Below, one piece after another: positions 21,580 to 31,714 of a stretch of 64,000 nucleotides of DNA. Every line of letters starts with the position of its first letter. Positions within the stretch are counted from its first letter, which is position 1. The stretch is from Oenanthe sinensis (Eukaryota > Streptophyta > Magnoliopsida > Apiales > Apiaceae). The notes under the pieces are model-generated. The model did no database searches, was not told where the DNA came from, and worked only from the letters and a program-made list of their open reading frames with translations. The DNA lies in contig JAPMAC010000209.1 of NCBI GenBank assembly GCA_028671895.1, positions 18,374,501-18,438,500 of the forward strand, in the 5' to 3' direction. The position numbers were made by a program, and so were the translations under genes.

Positions 21580-24500
21580 ATGGCTGCTATCTCAACTGTC
21601 ATGAGGGGACCCAAGGCAATTGCTTTCACATTTGGGGATTTCGAGTTCATGACCACAAATCATGTTGCCGTCCTTGGAGAAATGAAAGGGGTAGACGCTG
21701 ACTACTACCCTGTGATGGATTTCTTGGAGCAATCCGAGCTACACTACATTCTTAAGGCATCACCAGTCATTCACATGGATGCTGTGTCACAAGCCTGGAG
21801 CTCTGCAAAGGTAGTTGATCCTTCCTAGGATCAACCAGGTAAAATAATGTTTACCTTTGGTGATTTTACATTTGATGTTACTGCTGATGTTATTAATTCT
21901 GTGTTTAAATTACCTGTTAAACAACCTTTTGATGAAACTGTTTCTAATGCTAAAATTAAAGATATATTTAAATCACTAGGTTATTCTGGTAGTTTGGAAA
22001 ACATGAGTAAATTAACTAGGCCTTATTTGAGAAAAGAATGGTCCTTTTTCTTTGATCAAATTGCTAAGTGTTTTACTGGTAAGTGTAGTAGATTTGATGC
22101 TATTACTGCTATTACTTATCAAATTAGTCACAGTCTCCTATTTGATAGAGTAATCAACATTGGTGATATGTTGCTCACTCAAATGGGAGCAAAATTAAAT
22201 AATGTGCATGAGGGGAGGAAGAAAGTCTACTATCATAGATTTCTTATGATTCTCCTCAATCACTTCATTCCTGACATGTCAACCAAGTTGGCAGATGATT
22301 GCTGTGTACAGGCATACAAACATCAGAGGAGGATATTCTCTGATATTAAGAGAATTGATGACAAGAAGAAGAGTCTACCAGCCATCACTTTTCCACAGGT
22401 AATGAAGGTAACTCTCAACCTACAAACCCTCTATCTACAACGCTTTATTTTTTGGTGGTGAAATGGTGCAGGAACAAGTAATGGAAAGTCCCCCTGCACC
22501 TACCCAAGTCACCCAATCACCTTCAAAGACACAATATTCAAAACCAAAATCCAAAAAGAAACCAACCTCTGGTGTCTCTCAACAGGCACCAGTTGTAAAG
22601 AGGAGAAAATTGATTCAAACTAGGCTTATAGATGAGCACAGTGATGAGGAGCTCAACCCTCTAGAGAAGCAAGTTGTTGAAGGACTTTCTTTGTTAAAGG
22701 AAGGTCATGATACACTTGATTCTACCCTTCAAGCCAAGTCTGTAGTCTCTGAAAAGGCTATAGACTCTGACCAACCTAGGAATGCACCTCAGGATGCTCA
22801 AACTGCATCTCCTGAGAAATCTTTTGCTAAAAAATACAGAGGGTTAAGGAAGGCTTATTCTGCACACGCACACAAGCCTACTACTATTACTAACCCTGTT
22901 TTACAGGAAACAGATGCTCCCAAGGCTTCTGCAGGGCCAGACTCTAAAAGCAAGAAATTACTTGAATCAGAGTCTAATGTTGAGTTAGAGTCTAGACTGC
23001 CTTTAGACTTTATTCATGAGACATTTTGGGAAGGAATGCCATTGGATGCAGCCTCATGTCTTATTGATGAAATCCTTACTCCAAGTGATGAGGTGTTGTT
23101 ATTCCTATATCCTTTGGTGGAATCAGTAGAAGATCCAGAACAATATCACACTAAATCTCAAGTCTTGGATTTTCTTTCCACCTATGAGACCCTAAGGATG
23201 TGGTCAAAAATCTATACAACTACCTATTCAACTCTTCATTACAAGCAAAAGAAGCTGGGCTCATAGAAGGCAGAACAACTGAAGTTCTCAAAGCACTAGG
23301 AGTGCCAGACTCTGAACAGCAAATCACAAAGAAGCCTAAAAAGCTTAAGATCTATAAAAGGAGAGATTCAGAGTCTGTTGCTGAGTTGGAAACTGAGATT
23401 GAGAAATCAGTTTTTGACTATGAAGCAATTTGGGATCAAGGAATTACCTATAGGATAGCTATTGATTGGATTTCCACTATTCAGCCTCTTTCAAGAAAGG
23501 TGGTTGATTTTCTTGTCCAAAACGTAGAAAAGGTGGCCAACAAATACATCTATCCAACTTACGAAAGTAGATTGGATCAACTCAAGGGCTCACATTATCA
23601 GAAACTAGCAAGGGAACTGCATGATTCCTTTCACATGACTTTTTCCCAGGCCATCTATGCATTCCATGCCCAGATTTTTCTCAATGGACACTTGGATGCA
23701 TTAACTATGGTAGAACCACAAGAGGTAGCAGGTGATGCTAGGCAGTTGGAGGATGAGACTAGTGCACCAGTGGTGACTAGTGATAAAGATGCTCAGTCTG
23801 CCTCACCCACACAAGAACCACCTAGTCAGAGGTTAGGTGATAATGGGACAGGGGAGTATGTTGTAAGGCCCTCCTTGACAACTCAACAAACTGCTGATGA
23901 GAACCCCAGTGATATGGGAGGACAGACTCTGATGGATGCTCAAGAAGTACTTTTCCATCCTTGTCTATTAGAGTCTATCCACCTTGAGGGGGAGTCTCAT
24001 GCACAAACTGTCCAAGATGGTGACACTCAGACTCTGGCTTCTAATGAAGTCATACTGAAGCAGTCAGAGTCTAGAGTAGACCCTGAGACTGGAATACTGG
24101 AGCCAACAGACTCTGAAAAGAAAGAAGATGATTGTAAGGGTTCAAAATCTGTTGCTGCTCACTCCTTGGTGGAAACCCCTAGCCTTCAGACTTATGAAGG
24201 GGTTCCCCTCCATCAAGGTTGTTCAGGTATTGAAGTACATTCTTTATCTCTCAACCCCTCTTCTGTAAGATTCTTGAGTGCACCTTTCCTAATGAGTGAA
24301 AAAATATCTGAGAGGCTGGCACTGGTCCAGGCAAAAGGGGAGGTAGAAAAGGCTGTAGAGAGCCTGAGTGAGTTTGAGAAAGTGGGTGCCTAACCCCACT
24401 GTGAGACTGAGAGATTAGGGTATCGTGAACCTAGTTTTACTTATTGGGATAAAGATTTTCCAAAGAGTTGGTCCAATGAGTTAGAGCAGGGGATGGATGA

Positions 24501-26460
24501 AAATTCACTTTGTTTGATTGTGCAGATTGGTAGAAAGGAGGAGGCTCTTGCTGCTCAGAAGTCATTTACATAGAGACCACAACATCATCTAATGGATTCT
24601 CTAGCAAGGAGAGCAGATAGAGTCATGGAGGCTTTGGTGGATAACCCTATCAATTTGCCTGAGCCTGTAACTTTGAATTCAGAAGAACCACTTTTGATCA
24701 TTCCTATTAGGGCTCGACTTCCATAGTGTACAGTCTCTGATCACTCTCAGGAGGAGTCAGGGTCTATAGTCTCGATTGCAGTTTCAGAGTCTACACCACC
24801 AGAGTCTACGCTTCCTCTTACATCCCTTGAGCCTGTTGCTGAGGAGTGCACTTCTGAAGATGATGATCCAGTTCAACCTTCTTTTGTCTATTTTTATCAA
24901 GTCTTTCCTCAATCCTGGGAGTCTGCACAGAAAAGGGGTATCACTAATAAAGATTTTTTTGCATGTATTCTGGCTATTCATCAGTCTGAGAGACTGAAAG
25001 CTTTTCAGAAAAAATATTATCTTTAGGAACATGGTCACTACCCTGGTGAGGAAGATCAAGCTCTGGATGGGGATGTTAAAGATGAGACAGAGAGTGTTGC
25101 TAAACAATTGGCTAGTGTGGTCAAAGGCATCTCTCATATTCAAACCAAACTTACTGGTGTTGACAATACTACTTCTCTGCTAAGTACCAAATTTGATAGA
25201 ATTCACTCAGTTCAATTATCCAAAGAGGTCGCCTTCAAGGATGCTCTTGCTGCTATCACCTCTACACAAGCTTCTCTTCAATCTACAGTCTCTGGTTTAA
25301 CCACCAAGGTAGATTCTGTCATTGCAGCACAGGCCAATATCTCCACAGTTCTTGAACAGATTCTTTTGGCTGTTACTAGTTCTGATGATGTCGAAAAGGG
25401 GGAGAAGAGAGGTGAATCTTCCTCCAAGAGAAATAAGGATGATTCATGCAGAGATGATAAAAAGGGAGTAAAAAGGAGGAGAGATAGTGATGATGAAGAT
25501 AGTTTTCATGGTCCTAGGGGTCCTGGTGATGTTTCACTCAAGCATTCTGGAGTGGCTGTATTATCCAAATCTCAACCACATCAGTCAGGGACTGGACATG
25601 GGAAATCAGAGTCTAAGTCAGACTCTGATAAACAAAGAAAGAAAACAGACTCTGATGAAACTCAAGAACCTTCATACTGGAAGTGCAGTCAATCAAATCT
25701 GCAACTTAGAGCTAAAAAGAAGACAGGTCTTGGAGGTTTTGAAGAATCTGACATTGACAGAACATCTACTCTAACTAGGGATCCTCAATCCTTGACAGAT
25801 AGGCAGTTTGAGAAGATCACACATAAGCATTTAAACAAAGTGGTGTCTGCTCAAATTGTTTATAAGATTTATGAAAGAAAGATGCAAGGAGGACAGGGAG
25901 GCACATAAAAGGTGAAGAATGGGATGCTGGTTTATTTTTTAGAAGGTGGATCAGCTAGATGGATCAGTCAATCAAACTTCATATTTTTCAAACAGGGTGA
26001 GGAATTGCAGTATATTAGATTTCTCCTTCAAATTGCTTATGAAGTTAACAAGAGCAAAGAGGCTGTCACACACAAATGGTTCAAGGAGATTGATAGAAAG
26101 TTGACTTTGCACAAATAGGCAAATCGACAAATGGGCAAATTTTCCTTAAAATATGTTGATACTGAGGGAAATGATCAAGTCATGCCATTGGAAGAAAAAT
26201 AGATTAAATTTCAAGAAGGTGTGGGTCATTACTTTGGGTTTCAGCCTATGAGTGGGAAAGTTAGTGTTCTAATGTTGAAGGACTTGAAAGATCAAGAAAG
26301 CAGTGCAAATGATCTGAGAGTAGCTTACTGTCAAATCAAATGTTCAAGTGAAGAAATGAAGAAATTGAAGACATTTGTTGGTGAAGCTCTTGCAATTGTG
26401 GAGGACAATATGCTCAATTCATTTTTGAAGAATAATCCAGCCTTTGAGAGGATCAATTAA
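21580..26460 (+). pseudogene. large accessory ORF after pol (element B)
   Basis: A single decayed coding unit in the position of the SIRE env-like ORF, of about 1,600 codons. It starts at ATG 21580. Stops lie at 21826, 24391, 24571, 24724, 25024, 25906, 26116 and 26200, with one frameshift near 23200. The N-terminal third (to 22398) is a conserved helical domain, FGDFTFDVTADVIN through KVYYHRFLMILLNHF, found also in element E. The middle is Ser/Glu/Pro-rich and low complexity (22472-24700). A long predicted coiled coil (about 25100-25380) is followed by a basic KKGVKRRR cluster that could be a nuclear signal, then a conserved C-terminal domain (25912-26460). I see no signal peptide or clear membrane span, so an envelope role is not supported. 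The function is unknown. Confidence 0.75.
22399..22471 (+). other. candidate 73-nt intron in element B accessory ORF
   Basis: CCACAG|GTAATG at 22399 and GGTGCAG| at 22471. Both flanking exon ends are phase 0, and removing the stretch joins the upstream frame to the downstream frame without the TGA at 22459-22461. A frameshift at the same place would explain the frame change equally well. Confidence 0.4.
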
Positions 26461-26571
26461 GAAGTATTTTTTTTTCCTTTATAATTCTTTCATACTGTTC
26501 TAGACTAAGTGTTTTATTCTTTAGTTTTGACATCATCAAACCTGGATTTATGCTTACATTTTATAAAGCAT

Positions 26572-26584
26572 AAATAGGGGGAGA
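26572..26584 (+). other. polypurine tract, element B
   Basis: AAATAGGGGGAGA, one base before the 3' LTR start TGTTAG at 26586. Confidence 0.9.
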
Positions 26585-26585
26585 T

Positions 26586-27342
26586 TGTTAGGAATATATT
26601 CATTTGATGATGTATAAAATTCTTGAACAGGAGTCAACTTAGTTTATTTGCAATATATCTTTCTAGTCTCTGAAATGTATAATCAGAGTCTAGATAGTCA
26701 TTATTCAAGTTACTTGTACTTAGAAGAATTTCTGCAGAAAATAAAACCAGAGTCTGCATGAAGATCAGAGTCTGGAAGGTGATAAGAGTCTATAGACTAT
26801 CGGAGTCTAAGATCTGTCAGAGTCTACAAATGATCAGAGTCTATAAAGTTAAAGCTAAATTAGGAAGATGATCACAGATAAGGGAAGTCTTCGAAGATAA
26901 AGCCAAAGATATTGCAGATATGCTATAAAAACAAGGAAGAAGAATTGCCGAAGGAAACTGTCAGCTAATAATTAAGAATTCTATTCTTATTGTAATTTAT
27001 CTTTCTGTTATTAGCTGATAGGCAGCTCTCTATATAAACTCTATGTAACCTAATTGTAAAGTTGTGGAAGTCGAAGCATAATTTGTCTGAGTGAAGCTTT
27101 GCGAGTGCATAGAAATAGAGAGAGTTGCTGTGATAAACACAGAGAAGATGCTACAGTTTGTGTACACCCTAGGAGAGTTTTGTATTTACAAATCAATAAT
27201 ACAAACAGTACTTATTCATATCTTTGTGTTGATCTTTGTTCTTAATTCATATCTGTTTATTGCTATTGAGTTGATTTTAAATCAGGCAGAAAAGACACAC
27301 AAGTATTCAACCCCCCCTTCTACTTGTGCAACTGGGAAAACA
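26586..27342 (+). repeat. 3' LTR of element B, full length (757 bp)
   Basis: Starts TGTTAGGAAT and ends AACTGGGAAAACA. Its U3 carries five perfect CAGAGTCT copies (26684, 26758, 26766, 26818, 26835) and several near copies. A TATA box is at 27031-27039. The right flank at 27343 starts TCTGG; the left target duplication is lost with the left LTR half. Confidence 0.93.
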
Positions 27343-28232
27343 TCTGGAGAATTAGATAGGGTGTTCTAGACGGCTAGGTGTATCCCTAAACATTTGCTGG
27401 AACTTGATTTAAATCTTCTATGATTTAATATCTCTGCTAATGTTGTGAAAATTTCTAAATAGACAAACAGGTCATAGATCAGATATTTTATATTTGTTCT
27501 TATTGTGATAAATGACTTGATAAATGTATGTAGAATTTGATATTGCTCATAATGACTTATTCAAATATTCTACATATTCTTGAAATTGTTTATGTACTTA
27601 TTTTCACATGATTTGTTCACACTCACATAGTTGTACTTAAATGTCATATCATTTCATGTATTGCTTGTTAAGGAGTAGATGATTAAAAGATGGTAGAATT
27701 ATCTAAGCAATCAGTAAAATTTGTAGATTTGAGGCTTAATCTAAAACTGACTTAGGTAATTAGAGATAGTTAAAAATGTTAGACAACAACATAAATGGAT
27801 TAGACAAAACTAGTAATTAATTTGTTAGTTCTTCTATTCCATGTGCTTTTAAGAAAATTATTGAATATCTGTAAATCTGCTTTATATCTGTTACACTTGT
27901 ATAAAATGATTAAAGTAGATAGTACTGAATTTTCTAATATGCATATTGAAGTTGTTGTTACCACTATTGAAAGTAATATCTTTAACCCATCTGGACTCAA
28001 TTGAAGTTGAGTACCAAGAAGTTTAATCATTTGTGATTGCATAATATGTAACAAAAGATAAATGTTATGTGACTTCATGACATTTATTGTTCAAGACATA
28101 TGATTAAGACTAAAGCTCTAATATCACATTTGGTTGAGAAAGCCTACCCAACGGTAACCTTTAGAGATGACAACAAAGGATGTACAAGGGATTTGGCTAT
28201 CATGTTTTTGGAATTGTCATCACTGGAAGCAT
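27343..28232 (+). mobile_element. element C, left part (decayed SIRE-type copia)
   Basis: Region between B and D. Most of it (27343-28000) shows no recognisable coding. Near 28000 a short VPRS segment resembles the end of SIRE gag (WVPK). From 28088 a protease remnant is readable: CSRHM, then PTVTFRDDNKGC. It stops where D is inserted and resumes at 37363. Elsewhere the short ORFs, for example 27822-28004, match nothing I know. Confidence 0.6.
28088..28232 (+). pseudogene. copia protease remnant, element C left part
   Basis: Readable in one frame from TGT at 28088: a CSRHM protease motif followed by VTFRDDNKGC, the usual VTFGDN segment of SIRE-type pol. D splits the gene just after it. Integrase sequence continues on the far side of D. 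Confidence 0.6.
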
Positions 28233-28237
28233 CTTTC
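28233..28237 (+). repeat. target-site duplication, left copy (CTTTC)
   Basis: CTTTC directly before the D 5' LTR and again directly after its 3' LTR at 37358-37362. A perfect 5-bp duplication shows that both ends of D are original. Confidence 0.95.
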
Positions 28238-29925
28238 TGAAAGTGTTTGACCTAAAACCAATCATGTATGATGAGTTAGGAAAAACTTTCTGCTACTCTT
28301 ATTTGATTTCATTTGATAATAATAAAGTATTTATGTTACGGGATTAATCTATTTGAAGTGTATTAAATAAGATGTTCCATAATTTAGAGCAAAGCTTCTA
28401 GAATTATAATGATATTGTAATAATGTGATCTAGAAGATAATAGCTTTAGACTTAAACAGTTCCTGATCATAGGATAACTAATTGGAAATTGGTAAATTCG
28501 TAAAGATCAGTACATACTATGCTAGCTCTCTTAGGAGGATGTCTGTTTTCATAGACATTTGTGTGGTGACACTATAGCTAGTATGTAGGTGCTTATTAAG
28601 GAATAAGTTCACTGAACATGACTCGATAAGTAGAACAACTAATGGAGTTTACTCACGTGTCGATAGTTGTTTATTAAATAAATAGTTGTACAAGTATCCT
28701 TAGACTTGAGATCGTTAGAGTAATCTTCTACACAATGATTTATGCTTTGGTTTAGTCCTTAGTCTCTAGGACATTCATTAGGTCCATTCTGGGTATAGTG
28801 ATTTGTGTATGGAGATAGTTAACGGATCAATAAAGGATCTGCCCCTTCCAGTAAAGGAAGTGAATATCTTATGTTATTCTTAGATATGCAAGTTCAGGAA
28901 TCTCTGGCCAGAGTGAATGAAATTAGAAAGAGTTTCTAATTTGCATTAAAAGGAAATTTGCATTATGAATAAGAAATCATATGATTAAATTAGATAGGCT
29001 TGACACGAGTTACATGCCTTGTATTTAATCAGAATATTGAAGGTTAGAAGGAATTAATTGTACGGTAACTAATTACTGACAAGTTCTAAGTATTCTAAGC
29101 AATGATTTCGTATTATCTGGATAGTCGCGATATGTTGAGAAGCATCACTCATGATGTAGAATAAATATAATTAATCAGATTAATTATATTTAATGAAATA
29201 ATAGAATTCATATAAATAATAAATAAAATATTTATTATTATTTATTTCTACTACCGGCTTAATATTGAACCTAAAGAGTCACACCATAAAAGAGATTAAA
29301 TTATAGATGAATGAATAATTAATAATAGCTAGTCATTATTTATTTATAAAATAAATAATTACTTAGCAAATTTTATAAATTAATTAAATGAGATATAATT
29401 GATTATAAATTATTTAAGATAAGATCTTAATATTATTAATTAAATATTTAATTAAAGTAATTAAATATGAAGAGAGAATAATTTTCTTAAAGAGTTTAGA
29501 AAAAGGAATTAATGATTAAAATAGTTTTAATCATTAACTAATTAATTAATAAGATTAATTAATTAAAAAGGGAATTAATAATAAGATATTTATAGAAAAT
29601 ATCTCAGCTGAGATATTTGCCAATAAATATAGGATTATAAACCCTAATATTTGTGAGAAATATTTTAAAAGGGAGGCAACCCTAATTTCCTCTCTAGCCT
29701 CCTCCTTCATCTTTTAGTTTGATTCTTGGTATATATCTTTAGAGCACTCCACACTTGAGGGGTGATTGCAAGGATTGAAGAACAAGATCTTCTCTAGCTG
29801 TTGCCGGAAAGCAATTGAGGTATTCTTCAATTTATAAAATAGTTTTGTATCTATATGTATATATGCATAGGAATATATGCAAATAAATGTTATTCAATGC
29901 TTCCGCTGGTGCATAAATTCCTTCA
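28238..29925 (+). repeat. 5' LTR of element D (1,688 bp)
   Basis: Starts TGAAAGTGTTTG and ends TTCCTTCA. Roughly 40 differences from the 3' LTR by eye. A 22-base perfect palindrome lies at 29597-29618 (half-site AAATATCTCAG). The TATA position reads CAATAAATATA where the 3' LTR has CTATAAATATA. A telo-box AAACCCTAA follows at 29639-29647. The middle is very AT-rich. No ORF of interest. Confidence 0.95.
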
Positions 29926-29926
29926 A

Positions 29927-29938
29927 TGGTATCAGAGC
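29927..29938 (+). other. primer-binding site, element D
   Basis: TGGTATCAGAGC, one base after the LTR end at 29925. Confidence 0.95.
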
Positions 29939-30363
29939 TTAGGTTGTATGCATATAGATTCGTGGTCAAGTTTCAGAATTTTATGAGCATGTACGTATTT
30001 ATTATGATTTATACAAGTAATATCATGTTTTAATTATGATTAATATGATACTGTTCGTCAAAATTGTTTTGATAATTTTCCTGGGTTCTATAAGTGTTGT
30101 AGATCGTCCAGTTAATTTTTCATAATTTTCTGATGCGTAGAATATTTATTATGAATTTTGAAAGCAATAATAATGATTTAATTATGATTAATTCATTACT
30201 GTTCCTCAAAATTTATTTTATATTTTTCATGTGTTCTACAAGTGTTGTAGATCGTCCAGGTATTTTTAGAATATTTTTCTGAGCAATAGATTATTTATTA
30301 TGGATTTTTAAAGTTGTTTTTAATTAATTCATAATTAAATAATAATATCTGGAAAAAAAAAGG

Positions 30364-30390
30364 TGTAACGCATTCTGCGCATGCGTTACA
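30364..30390 (+). promoter_or_regulatory. leader hairpin with self-complementary loop (possible RNA dimerisation site)
   Basis: Perfect 10-base arms TGTAACGCAT and ATGCGTTACA enclose TCTGCGC; the loop and first stem base include TGCGCA, its own complement. A third copy of TGTAACGCAT is at 30412-30421 and could compete for the right arm. The local GC content is far above the surrounding leader. The role is inferred from retroviral analogy. Confidence 0.5.
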
Positions 30391-31213
30391 AGCTAAAAGG
30401 GGTTTTTGGCTTGTAACGCATACCCGAGATGCGTGCGCGCATGGGGATGCGTCAGAAACTTCCTGGGCCGCGTGCGGGCGCGTGGGAGCTCAGAATGGGG
30501 CGTGTAATATACCGTTGGATTCGTTTTTCCGAGACGGTTCTAATGATATATTAAAATAATTATTATGAAATTTTTTCGGACTGTTTAGAGCTTCTAAAAG
30601 TGTTTTAAAGCAAGTTTTAACTGTTTTAAGTTGCTTTTAAATATACCTTGTGATATATAGAGATGTATAATGCTTATATGTTGTAATATATGATTTAACA
30701 AGCCTACCTTATGTTTATTTGTGATTATATATATGTGATATATGCTTGAATTATCATGAGATGATAGATTTAGGTGACCTTAATTAACATAAGGCGTATG
30801 TTAGACAATCTAGAATAGTGAAATTGTTTCGTGACCTTTATTTACATATTATGAATACAATCATGAGATTTTTGTGTTTATGAAACACGTGATTGAATAT
30901 GAATTTTCAACTTAAGTGAAAGGATGATTCTGTCAAACAACAGATGTTCTATCTGTAAGAAAGGGGGTTATTAAGAGACGCCTCTTGACAATGTTGCACC
31001 CCTGGTCTGGGATGACTCCAAGTATCAATAGTTGATTTGAAATATTTAATCCAATCTAAAAGAATCTCTTTATAATATGATTATGATTGTAAAATAATAT
31101 AATCCCCTAAAATATAAAGAATATCAAGTAGTAATTGGCCATAAAACACAAAGGGTTTGTGTTGGTCATAGCCTTCCAACATAATAGAAAGTATTTCTTG
31201 TTTTTGAAACTCT

Positions 31214-31520
31214 GTCGTTTCGTGCTACAGCCGAGGGCGTTGTTTCCGAAAGAAGAGATATTTGTCTATAACATGAAATGTGTATGATGAATTGGAATCT
31301 TATGGTCGTTACGTGCTACAGCCGTGGGCTATTTGAAACTAGTTTAATTATACGAGATGTTGGGATTGACTTGACTTAGAATATTGAGTTTGTCGTGCCA
31401 TAGCCGTGACTCAAGTATTCAAGAGGCTAAAGTAAGATTAGGGAATAACATGAGATGTAGCTGACAAGAGTTGTCTGCCTATTGAACGTTACATGGCGTT
31501 TCGTGCTACAACCGAGGTTG
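31214..31520 (+). repeat. four-copy CGTGCTACAGCCG motif in D leader
   Basis: Copies at 31214-31238, 31304-31329, 31389-31410 and 31495-31520, spaced by about 85-105 bases. The core is CGTGC(T/C)A(C/T)A(G/A)CCG(A/T)G, and three copies begin with a GTCGTT or GCGTTT lead-in. The sequence between copies is not similar. Confidence 0.7.
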
Positions 31521-31714
31521 TGTGATGGAATGTAGGATTCCTATCCCACTAGCATTATGAATGCTTAATTTCAATAAGGGATATAGAAATTAGATAGAAT
31601 AGTGGGAGGCACTTATGAATAAAGACCCGAATCATATGGTGTTTTAGATAATGAAATAGTGTATTTGCTAAATGTTGTTATGTGTTTATTATTTGCAGAT
31701 TTACTATATACATA

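Larger units (their letters stand above)
14975..27342 (+). mobile_element. SIRE-type copia element B with large accessory ORF
   Basis: Ty1/copia element: partial 5' LTR (14975-15453), primer-binding site, gag (15491-17792), pol (17804-21121), spacer, accessory ORF (21580-26460), polypurine tract and full 3' LTR (26586-27342). Domain order is protease, integrase, RT, RNase H. Pol ends with a YHFIREHV and TKPLDESTF context typical of SIRE-like copia. The Tekay element inserted at a point equal to 26866/26867 of the 3' LTR; the left half of this 5' LTR is now missing. The two LTR copies differ at roughly 14 sites in 479 bp. Confidence 0.9.
29939..31714 (+). other. long untranslated leader of element D
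   Basis: About 1.8 kb with no long ORF before the gag ATG. It contains a diverged tandem duplication near 29990-30290 (TGTTGTAGATCGTCCAG recurs at 30095 and 30243), a GC-rich island with a hairpin at 30363-30510, and four copies of a CGTGCTACAGCCG motif at 31214-31520. A T-rich run ending TTATTTGCAG at 31698, just before the gag ATG, looks like a 3' splice site; CCAG|GTATTT at 30260 could be the matching 5' site. Long structured leaders are typical of BARE-type elements. Confidence 0.7.

Noticed and set aside
21580..26460. Envelope glycoprotein reading of the B accessory ORF
   Set aside because: Right position, but no signal peptide, membrane span or cleavage site can be seen.
27822..28004. 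60-codon ORF in element C left part
   Set aside because: No family motif; neighbouring readable protease is in another frame.
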